From JAJFFW01 sp963922595 (GTDB lineage Bacteria; Pseudomonadota; Alphaproteobacteria; Caulobacterales; Parvularculaceae): a stretch of DNA of 57,773 nt. Position numbers and translations under genes: made by a program. The first letter of the stretch is position 1. Each line of letters starts with the position of its first letter. Below are positions 17,312 to 25,603 of the stretch, piece by piece. The notes under the pieces were generated by a model, which saw only the letters and a list, made by a program, of their open reading frames with translations, was not told where the DNA came from and did no database searches. Location of the stretch: NCBI GenBank assembly GCA_963922595.1, contig CAWUIM010000013.1, positions 1 through 57,773 on the forward strand, given 5' to 3'.

Positions 17312-17493
17312 CGATTCATCTCCAAAACAAGCTCACTCCCTTACCGGACGGGCGGTTGGCCTGCAACATATCCTGCTGATAACGATTAGAAATTCGCAAG
17401 ATTTGACCACAGCGTCTAAATGCAAGCGATTGTGACTTCGCTTTCCTCTGGCCACCTGTTACCAGATCGAAAATTCTCAGGAAGGGGAAATTT

Positions 17494-18390
17494 ATGAGAC
17501 CATTTATCACTGCGTTCGCCGGCGCTCTGCTCGTCGCATCCTCGGCCGCCGCACAGCGAGATTTCTCAGACGTTGAGATCAAGCCCATCGAGGTGACCGA
17601 GGGGCTCTATATGTTGCAAGGCGCGGGCGGCAACATTGGGCTGTCTGTCGGCGACGATGGCGCATTCATTGTTGATGATCAGTTTGCGCCTCTCTCTGAA
17701 AAGATTATGGCGGCGATTAAGACGATCACAGACAAAGACGTCGCCTTTGTCATCAACACCCATTTCCACGGCGATCACACTGGCGGCAATGAGGCGTTCG
17801 GCGAAGGCGGCGCTCATATCGTCGCCCATGATAACGTTCGCAAACGCCTCAAAGAAGGGCTCACGCGCGCTGGCGGAAATGTAACCCCACCGGCTCCTGA
17901 AGCAGCATTGCCGGTGATCACTTTTTCCAAGTCTATTTCCTTTTACTGGAATGACCGGGACATCTACATCGCCCATCCACAAAACGCCCACACGGACGGC
18001 GACGCGATTATATTCTTCAAGGACAAGAATGTCGTCCATATGGGCGATGTCTTTTTCAATGGCGGTTTTCCGTTTATCGACCTGGAGGCGGGCGGTGATC
18101 TTGGCGGATACATTGAGACCCATGAGTGGGTTTTGAAAAAGACCGATGAGGAAACAAAGATCATTCCCGGCCATGGCCCGCTAGCGACACGTGATGATTT
18201 ACAGAAAACCGTCACGATGCTGAAAGACGTTCGCTCATTGGTCCAAGCGCAAATTGACAAGGGTCTTGACGAGGACGCCGTTGTCGCCGCCGATCCTTTG
18301 AAAAAATATGCTGATGATTGGGGCCAAGGGTTCATCAACAGCGAACGCATGACGCGCACGGCATATCGATCGCTGACCGCGTCCGAATAA
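17494..18390 (+). CDS. secreted metallo-beta-lactamase-fold hydrolase
   Basis: The 298-residue protein has a signal peptide (about 1-20, ending SSAAA-Q). It also has the zinc motif His90-x-His92-x-Asp94-His95, a further His in AHPQNAHTDGDAII and the final His in IIPGHGPLA. This is the MBL fold. The pattern resembles the periplasmic quinoprotein-relay and SoxH-like subgroup more than true class B beta-lactamases. The substrate is unknown. A GGAAGGGG ribosome site stands before the ATG. A strong bidirectional terminator follows the gene. Confidence 0.85.
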   Translation: MRPFITAFAGALLVASSAAAQRDFSDVEIKPIEVTEGLYMLQGAGGNIGLSVGDDGAFIVDDQFAPLSEKIMAAIKTITDKDVAFVINTHFHGDHTGGNEAFGEGGAHIVAHDNVRKRLKEGLTRAGGNVTPPAPEAALPVITFSKSISFYWNDRDIYIAHPQNAHTDGDAIIFFKDKNVVHMGDVFFNGGFPFIDLEAGGDLGGYIETHEWVLKKTDEETKIIPGHGPLATRDDLQKTVTMLKDVRSLVQAQIDKGLDEDAVVAADPLKKYADDWGQGFINSERMTRTAYRSLTASE

Positions 18391-18407
18391 ATACGATCAA
18401 TTGGCTA

Positions 18408-18441
18408 CAAAAAACACCCGCCAAAACTGGCGGGCGTTTTA
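18408..18441. terminator. bidirectional rho-independent terminator
   Basis: CCCGCCA (18417-18423) and TGGCGGG (18428-18434) form a 7-base stem with an AAAC loop. An A-tract lies on the left and CGTTTTAGTTT on the right. It stands between two convergent genes and can stop transcription in both directions. Confidence 0.85.
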
Positions 18442-18482
18442 GTTTGTCTGGACAAAGGGTCGAACGCCCAGACTTTCGGGTG

Positions 18483-18767
18483 CTAGTTTTTCACAGCAAT
18501 ATCGACGACCTCGCCGCGCTTGATGCTGCAAATTGCTTCAATACGGTCGCCGTCGCCGGACAGGGGCGTCAGCAAAAGGGTGACCTTCTTCAAGCCGCCG
18601 CCGCGGCTTCCTTTGAACTTCGGCGCGTAATCAGCGCTGGACGCAATGCCCTGACTGTCTAATGCCGCAACGCACAAAGCGACGTTTTCTTGCGTCGTGC
18701 TTGCTGAAGCGGCGCTGGCGAACATTCCAAGCGCAGCGATCATTCCGGTGGAAAGAATTTTTTTCAT
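18483..18767 (-). CDS. small secreted protein of unknown function
   Basis: The 94-residue protein has a clear signal peptide (about 1-22, ending ASAAS-AS), which leaves a mature part of about 70 residues with two cysteines that could pair (CVAAL and CSIKR). I do not recognise a family. An AGGAGG ribosome site and a good sigma-70 promoter precede it, so it is probably strongly expressed. It is divergent from the HxlR-type regulator. Confidence 0.75.
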   Translation of the reverse strand: MKKILSTGMIAALGMFASAASASTTQENVALCVAALDSQGIASSADYAPKFKGSRGGGLKKVTLLLTPLSGDGDRIEAICSIKRGEVVDIAVKN

Positions 18768-18812
18768 CGAATGGCCTCCTTTGGCCTTAGCGGGTCTAAA
18801 AGTACACCACTG

Positions 18813-18840
18813 CGTATACTATATAAAATTAAAGTGTCAA
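18813..18840 (-). promoter_or_regulatory. sigma-70 promoter of the small secreted protein
   Basis: On the minus strand a perfect TTGACA (18840-18835), a 16-base AT-rich spacer and TATACG (18818-18813) precede the 18767 ATG by 45 bases. The region 18768-18932 is unusually AT-rich and serves the divergent pair. The HxlR-type regulator may act here. Confidence 0.65.
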
Positions 18841-18864
18841 GAATATTTTTATGAGCCTCGCACT

Positions 18865-18930
18865 ATGGTACAAGACGAAAAACAACAAGAAATGATGTCG
18901 CGAAGGCGGCGCGCCCGGAGGAATTCTTAG
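18865..18930 (+). CDS. possible 21-codon leader peptide, arginine-rich
   Basis: ATG 18865 opens a 21-residue frame that is Glu/Gln-rich at first and ends RRRRARRNS. Its stop is 2 bases before the HxlR gene start. The HxlR ribosome site GGAGG lies inside its last codons, so translation of this frame could influence that gene. No ribosome site is evident for the short frame itself, and it may be chance. Confidence 0.2.
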   Translation: MVQDEKQQEMMSRRRRARRNS

Positions 18931-18932
18931 GA

Positions 18933-19643
18933 ATGTCAAGGACTTACAATCAGGATTGTATCCTCGCCTATGCGCTCGACCTTCTCGGCGAACGTTGGAC
19001 GCTCTTGATTCTCAGAGAGCTGTTTCTCGGTCCGCTGCGGTTTGGCGACATTCATGCGGCCCTCCCCGGCCTCGGAACAAACCTCTTAAGCAAGCGGCTC
19101 AAAGAACTCGACGAGGCGTCCTTGATCACTGCGCCGACGGGCGACGGCCGCACTGAGTACCGATTAACCGCGACCGGCGAAAAGCTGCGGCCCACAGTGC
19201 GAGCGCTCATGTTCTGGTCTATCGAGTATTTTATGAACCGAGAAGAACCATCGCCGCCGCGTGATTGTATCTACTCGGACAATCTCCAGCCTGACTCGGT
19301 CGCGCTCGCCATAGAGATTTTTGGCAATCTCTCGCCTGATGAACATTCAAACTATGTGGCGCATCTGTTCATCGATGAACACGCCTACAGCTACTTCTTT
19401 ATGAACAATGAACTCACCGCTCGGCGCGGCACGGACGCGCCGGCCATCGCAACGATCAAAACCGATGTAACGACCTTGATGCGCGGCATGCGTCACGAAT
19501 TGAACCTGAACGAGGTCAAAGAGCGTTGCGCGCTCTCCGGTGATGAGAGCGTTCTTGATCATTTGCTGGGGGCGATCAGCCCAGGAGGAAAAATGGAAAT
19601 GGAAGTAGCCGCCCTGATCGCCGCGGATGCGGCGAAGCGCTAG
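18933..19643 (+). CDS. HxlR-type winged-helix transcriptional regulator
   Basis: The 236-residue protein starts with the HxlR domain (about 5-95): YNQDCILAYALDLLGERWTLLILRELFLGPLRFGDI, then a recognition helix near TNLLSKRLKELDEASLI and a wing with GRTEYRLT. The C-terminal half (about 110-236) is an extra domain that may bind a ligand or help dimerise, and it is longer than in simple HxlR proteins. GGAGG stands 9 bases before the ATG. It is divergent from the small secreted protein, which is a plausible target. The effector is unknown. Confidence 0.85.
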   Translation: MSRTYNQDCILAYALDLLGERWTLLILRELFLGPLRFGDIHAALPGLGTNLLSKRLKELDEASLITAPTGDGRTEYRLTATGEKLRPTVRALMFWSIEYFMNREEPSPPRDCIYSDNLQPDSVALAIEIFGNLSPDEHSNYVAHLFIDEHAYSYFFMNNELTARRGTDAPAIATIKTDVTTLMRGMRHELNLNEVKERCALSGDESVLDHLLGAISPGGKMEMEVAALIAADAAKR

Positions 19644-19647
19644 ACCG

Positions 19648-20373
19648 TTAGGGCAGGGCTGGCAGCGCGCTTGCGCGGTCCTTATCCAGATATTGCGCAT
19701 CGGCCGGCGAGACCGACCCGGGCTTCAAATCAATCAAGAGCGGATTGCCTGTCGGTATTTCCACGTTGACGATATCGTCCTTGGAAACGTCGAACATAAG
19801 TTTCACCAACGCCCGCAAAGAATTACCGTGGGCTGCGATGATGAGCGATTCATTTGCAATCAGACGCGGGACGATTTCCGCTTCCCAATAGGGCTGCACC
19901 CGATCGAGCGTCGTCTTTAATGACTCTGTCAGAGGAATGTCGGCAGGTTTAAGAGCGCCGTAGCGCAGGTCGTTCGCCGCGTTGTATGGGCTGTCCTCCA
20001 ACATCTCCGGCGGCGGAATATCATAACTGCGCCGCCAGATTTTCACCTGATCGGCCCCGTGTTGTTCCGCGGTTTCTTTTTTATCAAGTCCGGTGAGACC
20101 GCCATAATGGCGCTCATTCAATCGCCAATCCTTGATTACCGGTAACCACAGGCGATCCATTTCTTCCATCGCAAGAAAAAGAGTCTTGATCGCGCGTTGC
20201 AGGACGGACGTGTAAGCGCCTGAGAACTCAACGCCCGTCTCCTTCAATAAGGCCCCGGCTCTCTTCGCCTGCGCCTCGCCTTCTTCGGTGAGTTTGACAT
20301 CCACCCAGCCGGTAAACCGGTTCGCTAGATTCCATTCGCTCTGCCCATGCCGCACCAACGCTAACCGCGCCAT
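19648..20373 (-). CDS. gpmA: 2,3-bisphosphoglycerate-dependent phosphoglycerate mutase
   Basis: This enzyme interconverts 3- and 2-phosphoglycerate in glycolysis and gluconeogenesis. The 241-residue protein carries the phospho-histidine His9 in VRHGQSEWN, Arg60, Glu87 in RLNERHYGGL and His182 in AAHGNSLRAL. The start at ATG 20373 is fixed by AGGAGA upstream and by the conserved MARLALVRHG opening. It converges on the HxlR gene with a 4-base gap and is divergent from the peptidase gene. Confidence 0.96.
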   Translation of the reverse strand: MARLALVRHGQSEWNLANRFTGWVDVKLTEEGEAQAKRAGALLKETGVEFSGAYTSVLQRAIKTLFLAMEEMDRLWLPVIKDWRLNERHYGGLTGLDKKETAEQHGADQVKIWRRSYDIPPPEMLEDSPYNAANDLRYGALKPADIPLTESLKTTLDRVQPYWEAEIVPRLIANESLIIAAHGNSLRALVKLMFDVSKDDIVNVEIPTGNPLLIDLKPGSVSPADAQYLDKDRASALPALP

Positions 20374-20468
20374 ACATATCTCCTGTGGTCGAAAGGCTCT
20401 CATAAATCTTGCTGACGCCTTTGGCTAGGCGTGTCATAGAAAGCAGGCTCCAATGCGGGATCACCATC

Positions 20469-21377
20469 ATGACCACTTCATCAAAGATCGCACTCGCACT
20501 GCACGGCGGCGCCGGCGCACGCGCGGGCCGAGACTATTCGAAAGCCAATGAGCATCTTGCGGGCCTGACGGCGGAAGGCGAAAAAATGCTCTTGGACGGA
20601 AGGCCTGCGGTCGACGTTGTTGAGGCGATGGTCATCTCGATGGAAGAAAGCGGCCATTACATCGCCGGCAAGGGCGCGCCGCCAAATCAGGCGGGATACG
20701 CCGAACTCGACGCCTCGATAATGGTGGGCGGCGCTCCTTCCGAGCTGCCGTCGCTAAAGCGACGCGCAGGCGCCGTCGCCGCCGTCGCGCATTTAAAAAG
20801 TCCTATTAAGGCGGCGCGCGCGGTCATGGATAAGACGCCACATGTCATGTTGACGGGAAAGGGCGCTGAAAATTTCTGCCGTAAAAACGGCCTCGACTTT
20901 GTTGACAATCCGGCGGCTTACTATGTGACGCCCATTGGTGTTCTGCCCGAGGAGATGACTGAAGCCGAACTCGGTCACGGCACGGTCGGCGCTGTCGCTC
21001 TCGACAATACCGGCCACCTCGCCGCCGCCACATCGACCGGCGGGGTCTTCGGCAAGCTTGAAGGCCGTGTCGGAGACACGCCCTTGATCGGCGCAGGGAC
21101 GTGGGCGGACGAATTCGTCGCGACCTCCTGCACGGGGCTCGGCGAATATTTCATCCTGGCTGGCGGGGCACAGGACGTAGCGAGCCGCGTGCGTTACCAA
21201 GGCGCCGGTCTACAACAGGCCGCGAACGAATTGATCAAAGACGTTGGTCGCCTTGGAGGCGACGGCGGCGTGATCGCCGTATCGCGCGATGGGGAGATTG
21301 CTTTCGCCTGGAATTCCGACGGCATGAAACGCGCAGGCATTTCGAACGACCGGCCGCTTTTTTCAGCCACATTCTAA
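20469..21377 (+). CDS. iaaA: isoaspartyl peptidase / L-asparaginase (Ntn hydrolase)
   Basis: The 302-residue proenzyme cleaves itself to expose the catalytic Thr172 in GHGTVGAVALD. The mature enzyme hydrolyses isoaspartyl dipeptides and asparagine. The start region IALALHGGAGA is the family hallmark, and the C-terminal chain has the expected STGG, GAGTWAD and DGGVIAV blocks. ATG 20469 was chosen because it begins just before the conserved domain. A TTG at 20409 would overlap the gpmA promoter area. Confidence 0.9.
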   Translation: MTTSSKIALALHGGAGARAGRDYSKANEHLAGLTAEGEKMLLDGRPAVDVVEAMVISMEESGHYIAGKGAPPNQAGYAELDASIMVGGAPSELPSLKRRAGAVAAVAHLKSPIKAARAVMDKTPHVMLTGKGAENFCRKNGLDFVDNPAAYYVTPIGVLPEEMTEAELGHGTVGAVALDNTGHLAAATSTGGVFGKLEGRVGDTPLIGAGTWADEFVATSCTGLGEYFILAGGAQDVASRVRYQGAGLQQAANELIKDVGRLGGDGGVIAVSRDGEIAFAWNSDGMKRAGISNDRPLFSATF

Positions 21378-21381
21378 AGCC

Positions 21382-21454
21382 GGCCGGCGCGTATCACGGC
21401 TTCACTGGAAGAGTGACTATGCGCCAGTGTTCATCTCATAGTCACAATCCGGCC
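21382..21454 (+). other. structured intergenic RNA candidate with pseudoknot topology
   Basis: Three complementary pairs are nested or interleaved in 73 bases: GGCCGG (21382-21387) with CCGGCC (21449-21454), CACTGG (21403-21408) with CCAGTG (21424-21429), and GTGACTATG (21413-21421) with CATAGTCAC (21437-21445). The last two cross each other, the layout of an H-type pseudoknot, inside the outer stem. A competing hairpin TCACT-ggaag-AGTGA (21402-21416) also exists. There is no U-tract, so it is not an ordinary terminator. It follows the iaaA stop. Confidence 0.4.
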
Positions 21455-21479
21455 TAAATGAATCGGCGCAGAATAATCC

Positions 21480-21854
21480 CTATCGTTCTTTATCCGCCTG
21501 CAATCGAGCGACTTGAAGCTCCAATCGTTTTACTTCCCGCAACGTCCGATTTGTCTCCATGCGCATCCAGCTCCAAAGTTTGATCATCATCTGTGTACCA
21601 AACGCCGCCGTCGCGATCGCGCCCCAGTGTAATATCCCCTCAATACTGTCGACAGTTGCGAATTTCCACGCTGCGTAAAAGCCCAGAATAGTCGCTAATG
21701 TCCCTATGATGATCGTAAACAGCGATAACCATGCAAGTTTTCCTTTGAACAAGCTGCCAAGCTGCCCAAACAATCCAAGTTCGCCAAATTCGGCATGAAG
21801 CGCGCGATCCTCCGCAGCTAGAGCTTCTGCAATTTCGTGATCAAGTCTCGACAT
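21480..21854 (-). CDS. small membrane protein with C-terminal coiled coil, DUF6768-like
   Basis: The 124-residue protein has a cytoplasmic-looking N-terminus, two transmembrane helices (about 40-65 and 73-92) and a charged C-terminal helix (TNRTLREVKRLELQVARLQADKER) that could form a coiled coil. It looks like the DUF6768 family, recalled and not searched. Its start overlaps the ECF sigma gene by 14 bases, so the two are translationally coupled. That arrangement is usual for an anti-sigma factor, but no anti-sigma zinc motif or fold is visible, so the role is open. Confidence 0.8.
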   Translation of the reverse strand: MSRLDHEIAEALAAEDRALHAEFGELGLFGQLGSLFKGKLAWLSLFTIIIGTLATILGFYAAWKFATVDSIEGILHWGAIATAAFGTQMMIKLWSWMRMETNRTLREVKRLELQVARLQADKER

Positions 21855-22410
21855 GGGATGTCCTTTCTTCCAGGCTTAAACGTAATTTCCGGCGCGCCGT
21901 CGACAAGCGTGTTTTTATCGTTCCAACAGGCGCAGAGAGCGCAATCGCAATTTCCGAAATCGTAAATTCTTCCAGGTAAAAGAGCGCAACCGCCGCACGT
22001 TGGTCTTGCGGCAATGCTTCGATGGCGCGAACGAGCGGCGAGCGATCAGCTTGCGCCTCGATCGCCGCAGACGAAAGCGATTGCGCCGCTGGTTCTGCAG
22101 CGTATCTGACCGTAAAGGTGCGCTCGCGCTGACGACCCTTAATCTGATCGGCGACACGCCTCGTCACAATTCGATACGCCCAGGCGGGGAACGCCGCCGC
22201 ATCCTGCAAGCGCGGCAATCCTCGTACGATATCGGCCCAACTTTCCTGCACTGCGTCGCTCGCCGTCTCACGATCGCCTGACAGACGGTAGGCGTGCGCC
22301 ACAAGCTTCGGCTGCCAGCGACGCGCCAGGCGATCAAACGCATCCCGCCCCCCAGCCCGCGCGCTGGCAGCCAGATATTCATCGAGAATGCGCGCTGCAT
22401 CGCGACGCAT
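21841..22410 (-). CDS. ECF-type RNA polymerase sigma factor
   Basis: The 189-residue protein has sigma region 2 (about 20-95, with ETASDAVQESWADIVRGLP and FPAWAYRIVTRRVADQIKG) and region 4 (about 125-180, with LPQDQRAAVALFYLEEFTISEIAIAL and VGTIKTRLSTARRKLR). It lacks region 3, as ECF factors do. GGGAGGG precedes the ATG. Its partner at 21480 is a small membrane protein. Two palindromes lie 60 to 93 bases upstream and may mark its promoter or operator. The stimulus is unknown. Confidence 0.93.
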   Translation of the reverse strand: MRRDAARILDEYLAASARAGGRDAFDRLARRWQPKLVAHAYRLSGDRETASDAVQESWADIVRGLPRLQDAAAFPAWAYRIVTRRVADQIKGRQRERTFTVRYAAEPAAQSLSSAAIEAQADRSPLVRAIEALPQDQRAAVALFYLEEFTISEIAIALSAPVGTIKTRLSTARRKLRLSLEERTSHVET

Positions 22411-22469
22411 GGTTTCTTCCCTCCCGCTTAACAGGGTCTTTAAATAATAAGTCGGTGGAAAGTCGAAAT

Positions 22470-22503
22470 CAGTTCATTCTGGAACTGAAAAATCTATAGA
22501 TTT
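22470..22503. promoter_or_regulatory. two adjacent palindromes upstream of the ECF sigma gene
   Basis: CAGTTC-n6-GAACTG spans 22470-22487. A perfect 14-base palindrome AAATCTATAGATTT follows at 22490-22503. Both lie in the 107-base gap between the methyltransferase stop and the sigma gene start, where the sigma gene promoter should be. The regulator is unknown. Confidence 0.4.
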
Positions 22504-22517
22504 GTGAAAAAAGCCAG

Positions 22518-23591
22518 TTATTCGGCCGTTTTGACGAAATGCGTCACTTTGCTCAGGAAGGCGAGCGACTCATCCTGGCGCGAGAATCCGCATTGTCCAA
22601 AGAGCTCCTCCAAATCCATTTTGCAATAACTATCATAATAGGGCTCATGGAGGCCGCGTGGGAAATTCTCCAGCAGTATATCGAAGCCCGGTTCATCACC
22701 ATACTGAATAGTGTCTACAAGGATCATTGACCCGCCAGGCTTTAAGATCCGCGCGATCTCACTCACGACGGCTTCCCTAACCCTTGGCGGCAATTCGTGA
22801 AAGAGATAAACCGCGGTCACAATATCTGCACTCTGCGGCGGCAACCCGCTGTCTTCGGCCGCGCGCCGCTTGAACACAATATCGTCAAAGCGCCCCAGCC
22901 GCGCTTGAGCCTTCCCAAGATAAGCGGGTGACAAATCGAGCGCCGTGCAGTGAAGGCGCGGCCAATTCTCTTTCACGCCAAGCAAAAACCCTCCGTCACC
23001 GCAACCCAAATCGACCAATCGGACCTCTGACGGATCGCGATCGGCGATTGCATCCCTGACAAACGGCAACGCCTGGCGGCGCATCGCATGACCTGCGCCG
23101 GTGAATATCGTCTCGACCTGCATGTCATAGCGGTCGGCCGATTGCTCCGAGAGCCAACCATCGGTTTGATAATGAAAATTTTGGAGGAAATAGCGCGGAA
23201 ATTTTTCGCGCGTGTCTGCACGTAAGACTTCTGAATGTCCACGTTCTTTTTGACGGCGGGCGACAGCCCGCGCGTCGCGGAGATAATCCCGGCTTGCGCT
23301 TGCGAGGCGAGCAGGCGACTTCAGCCCTCTGACTTCTTGCGGCATTTTATAGACACCCGCCGCGATATTGCGCCAATCACGCTCGAACAAAGCGCGGAAT
23401 TGTTTTTGCAAACGCTTCCGATCGAGGGGCGCCGATTGATCCGCCAGGGGCGCGTGCCCCGGCTGCGACATCGGCCCCATCAGATGGCGACCCATTGCGT
23501 AGTGCCCGACGTACCAGGCGACGCGGCTTGCTTGCGAAGCGGTGTAGGCCGTTCGCTTGACCTGAGCTGACAATGTTTCAGCAAAAGACAT
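22518..23591 (-). CDS. class I SAM-dependent methyltransferase
   Basis: The 357-residue protein has about 120 N-terminal residues with no recognised domain, followed by a Rossmann methyltransferase domain. SAM motif I is VDLGCGDGG (193-201), later blocks are ADIVTAVYLFHELPP and LKPGGSMILVDT, and the latter suggests a small-molecule or lipid methyltransferase. It starts 5 bases after the rlmD stop, so it is the last gene of the xseB-dxs-tlyA-rlmD operon. The substrate cannot be deduced. The dxs neighbour makes an isoprenoid-related substrate possible, but that is a guess. Confidence 0.82.
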   Translation of the reverse strand: MSFAETLSAQVKRTAYTASQASRVAWYVGHYAMGRHLMGPMSQPGHAPLADQSAPLDRKRLQKQFRALFERDWRNIAAGVYKMPQEVRGLKSPARLASASRDYLRDARAVARRQKERGHSEVLRADTREKFPRYFLQNFHYQTDGWLSEQSADRYDMQVETIFTGAGHAMRRQALPFVRDAIADRDPSEVRLVDLGCGDGGFLLGVKENWPRLHCTALDLSPAYLGKAQARLGRFDDIVFKRRAAEDSGLPPQSADIVTAVYLFHELPPRVREAVVSEIARILKPGGSMILVDTIQYGDEPGFDILLENFPRGLHEPYYDSYCKMDLEELFGQCGFSRQDESLAFLSKVTHFVKTAE

Positions 23592-23596
23592 GGATC

Positions 23597-24883
23597 TTAT
23601 TCCCGGTCAAAAACCCCAACGAGTTCGATATGAGGAGAGTAAACAAATTGATCCACGGGCGTCACCTGCGTCAAACGGTAGCCTCCGTCGCAGATTATCT
23701 TTGCGTCGCGCGCAAATGATTTGGGATTGCAGGAGACAGAAATAATTCTCCGTACCTTCGATTTTGCAATTTCGCGCGCCTGATGAATGGCGCCGGCGCG
23801 CGGCGGATCGAGAACGATGGCGTCAAACGCATTGAGCTCGGCAGCCATAAGCGGGCGTTCGAAAAGATTTCTCGCCTGAGCGTTAACGGGTCGCAGGCCA
23901 TCCGATTGGTTAGAAGCGGCCGCTTGTTTCAGGGCGCTTATCGATGGAAGGTCAGTGTCAAAAGATGCGACGCTCGCCGTTCTCGCAAGCGGTAATGAAA
24001 ATGTGCCGCATCCTGAAAAAAGGTCTGCGACTTTTTTCGCTTTACCGGCGGCAGGGACGACAAGGTCGATTAATGCAGCCTGGCCCTCCGAGCTCGCCTG
24101 AAGGAAACCGCCGGCCGGCGGCGTGACCTCTATTCCACTCACGCCGACAATAGGCGGCGACAGTGTCAAAAAAACCTCGCCATTTATCGACGCGCGCACG
24201 ACATCGGCGGAGCGCAACACAGCCGACAAACGAGCGATTTCTTGCGGTGTCGGCTCCGCCAGGTCTCGTTGGCTGGCGAAATCAAGATCAAGTCCATTAT
24301 CGCAAAGGGTCACCGCCATGGAAAAAGACGCCCACTCTCCCGGCGTATTTTCGGCAATGCCGCGCAACGCCGGTAGTGCGGCGTTTAGCGCCGGATGAAG
24401 AATTGGACAGGCGCCGACATTCACTAATTTTCGTGAGCGGCGTTGATAAAAGCCAAGGCCCATTTCTCTGTCGCGCCGTTCCACATAGAATTGTGCGCGC
24501 CGGCGCGTCGCTGGCGGCAACCAGACCGTCTCGGCGAGCGACTCACAGACGACTTTTGCGCTTACAAGCGCATTCTCGATTTGGGTGCGCTTCCAATTCC
24601 GATAAAAGTCTCGGGTCACGTGCTGTAACGCGCAGCCCCCGCACTTTGCGTACAACGGACAGTCTGGCGATCGGCGATGCATCGACGGGTTCAAGACCTT
24701 TTGAACGAATCCAAATTTCCCGCCCGCCTCGACGCGGACGGTGTCGCCCGGCGCCGTGTAAGGAATATACAGCGCTTCGCCATCAACAGCCGCAACGCCA
24801 TCGCCCTTTGCACCGATCTCGTCAATGGTTACATCAAGCATGCGAACAGGCGCAGGGGCCTTTGCATTATTTTGACGCCGCAA
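23597..24883 (-). CDS. rlmD: 23S rRNA (uracil-C5)-methyltransferase, RlmD/RumA family
   Basis: The 428-residue enzyme methylates a 23S rRNA uridine at C5. A TRAM RNA-binding domain (about 14-65) is followed by an iron-sulfur cluster site with Cys75, Cys81 and Cys84 and a further Cys in GACPILHPAL. The SAM-binding block is VADLFSGCGTFSLPLA, and the catalytic cysteine lies in ISVSCNPKSFARD. The TTG start at 24883 has AGGGAG 7 bases upstream and overlaps tlyA by 17 bases. The ATG at 24841 is the alternative. The exact target (U1939 or U747) is assumed from family membership. Confidence 0.88.
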   Translation of the reverse strand: MRRQNNAKAPAPVRMLDVTIDEIGAKGDGVAAVDGEALYIPYTAPGDTVRVEAGGKFGFVQKVLNPSMHRRSPDCPLYAKCGGCALQHVTRDFYRNWKRTQIENALVSAKVVCESLAETVWLPPATRRRAQFYVERRDREMGLGFYQRRSRKLVNVGACPILHPALNAALPALRGIAENTPGEWASFSMAVTLCDNGLDLDFASQRDLAEPTPQEIARLSAVLRSADVVRASINGEVFLTLSPPIVGVSGIEVTPPAGGFLQASSEGQAALIDLVVPAAGKAKKVADLFSGCGTFSLPLARTASVASFDTDLPSISALKQAAASNQSDGLRPVNAQARNLFERPLMAAELNAFDAIVLDPPRAGAIHQAREIAKSKVRRIISVSCNPKSFARDAKIICDGGYRLTQVTPVDQFVYSPHIELVGVFDRE

Positions 24884-25598
24884 GAAGAAACTCCCTGTTA
24901 CCGTCGCCCCCGGTGATCGGGCTCGCTATATAGCCTCCAAACCGCCATCCCGCCTGGCCATCAATCCAGTCGCCGATATCCTCCGCGACGCCTCCTGCGT
25001 TATCACGTCCCGGTTTGACAATCCCGCCCTTGCCGATCTGTTCCGGACCCACCTCAAATTGCGGCTTTACAAGCGCAATGAGCTGCGCGGAATTTCCCGT
25101 AAGCGATAATGCTGGGGGCAGCGCTTTTTTCAGACTGATGAAACTGACGTCACAGACGATCAGGTCAATCGTATCGGGAATTAACGTCGCGGTTAAATCG
25201 TTAGCGTGGGTTTTTTCCATATTGACAACGCGGTTGTCCTTCAGCGACGGGTGTAACTGGCCCCGCCCCACATCGACAGCGTAAACCTTCGCCGCGCCGC
25301 GCCGCAAGAGAACATCTGTGAAGCCGCCTGTGGACGCCCCAAGATCGAGACATTTGATTCCGTGCGGATTGACGCCAAAAGCGTCCAGTGCGGCCGCCAA
25401 TTTAACGCCGCCACGCGAAACATACGGGTGAACGTCGCCCGCGGCCGTGACCACATCCGAGCCTGACACTTTGTGCGCGGGCTTGAGAACAACCGCGTTG
25501 TTAACGCGTACGAAACCCGCCTTGATTGCATTCTGGGCACGCGCGCGACTAGTGTAATGGCCGCGCGCAACCAGGAATTCATCCAGGCGCGCGCTCAA
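24867..25598 (-). CDS. tlyA: TlyA-family rRNA (cytidine-2'-O)-methyltransferase
   Basis: The 243-residue protein has an N-terminal S4 RNA-binding domain (about 2-60) followed by an FtsJ-like methyltransferase fold. Visible blocks are YVSRGGVKLAAAL, the SAM loop CLDLGASTGGFTDVLL, IDLIVCDVSFISL and LVKPQFEVG. TlyA methylates cytidines in 16S and 23S rRNA. Older annotations call it hemolysin A. The start is TTG, with no better option before the dxs stop 5 bases upstream. The dxs-tlyA pairing is common in alphaproteobacteria. Confidence 0.92.
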   Translation of the reverse strand: MSARLDEFLVARGHYTSRARAQNAIKAGFVRVNNAVVLKPAHKVSGSDVVTAAGDVHPYVSRGGVKLAAALDAFGVNPHGIKCLDLGASTGGFTDVLLRRGAAKVYAVDVGRGQLHPSLKDNRVVNMEKTHANDLTATLIPDTIDLIVCDVSFISLKKALPPALSLTGNSAQLIALVKPQFEVGPEQIGKGGIVKPGRDNAGGVAEDIGDWIDGQAGWRFGGYIASPITGGDGNREFLLAASK

Positions 25599-25603
25599 CC
25601 GAC

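Noticed and set aside
24163..24933. Long open frame on the plus strand opposite rlmD
   Set aside because: It is Arg/Pro/His-rich with no recognisable motif and lies entirely opposite well-supported rlmD and tlyA. It looks like a codon-bias shadow.
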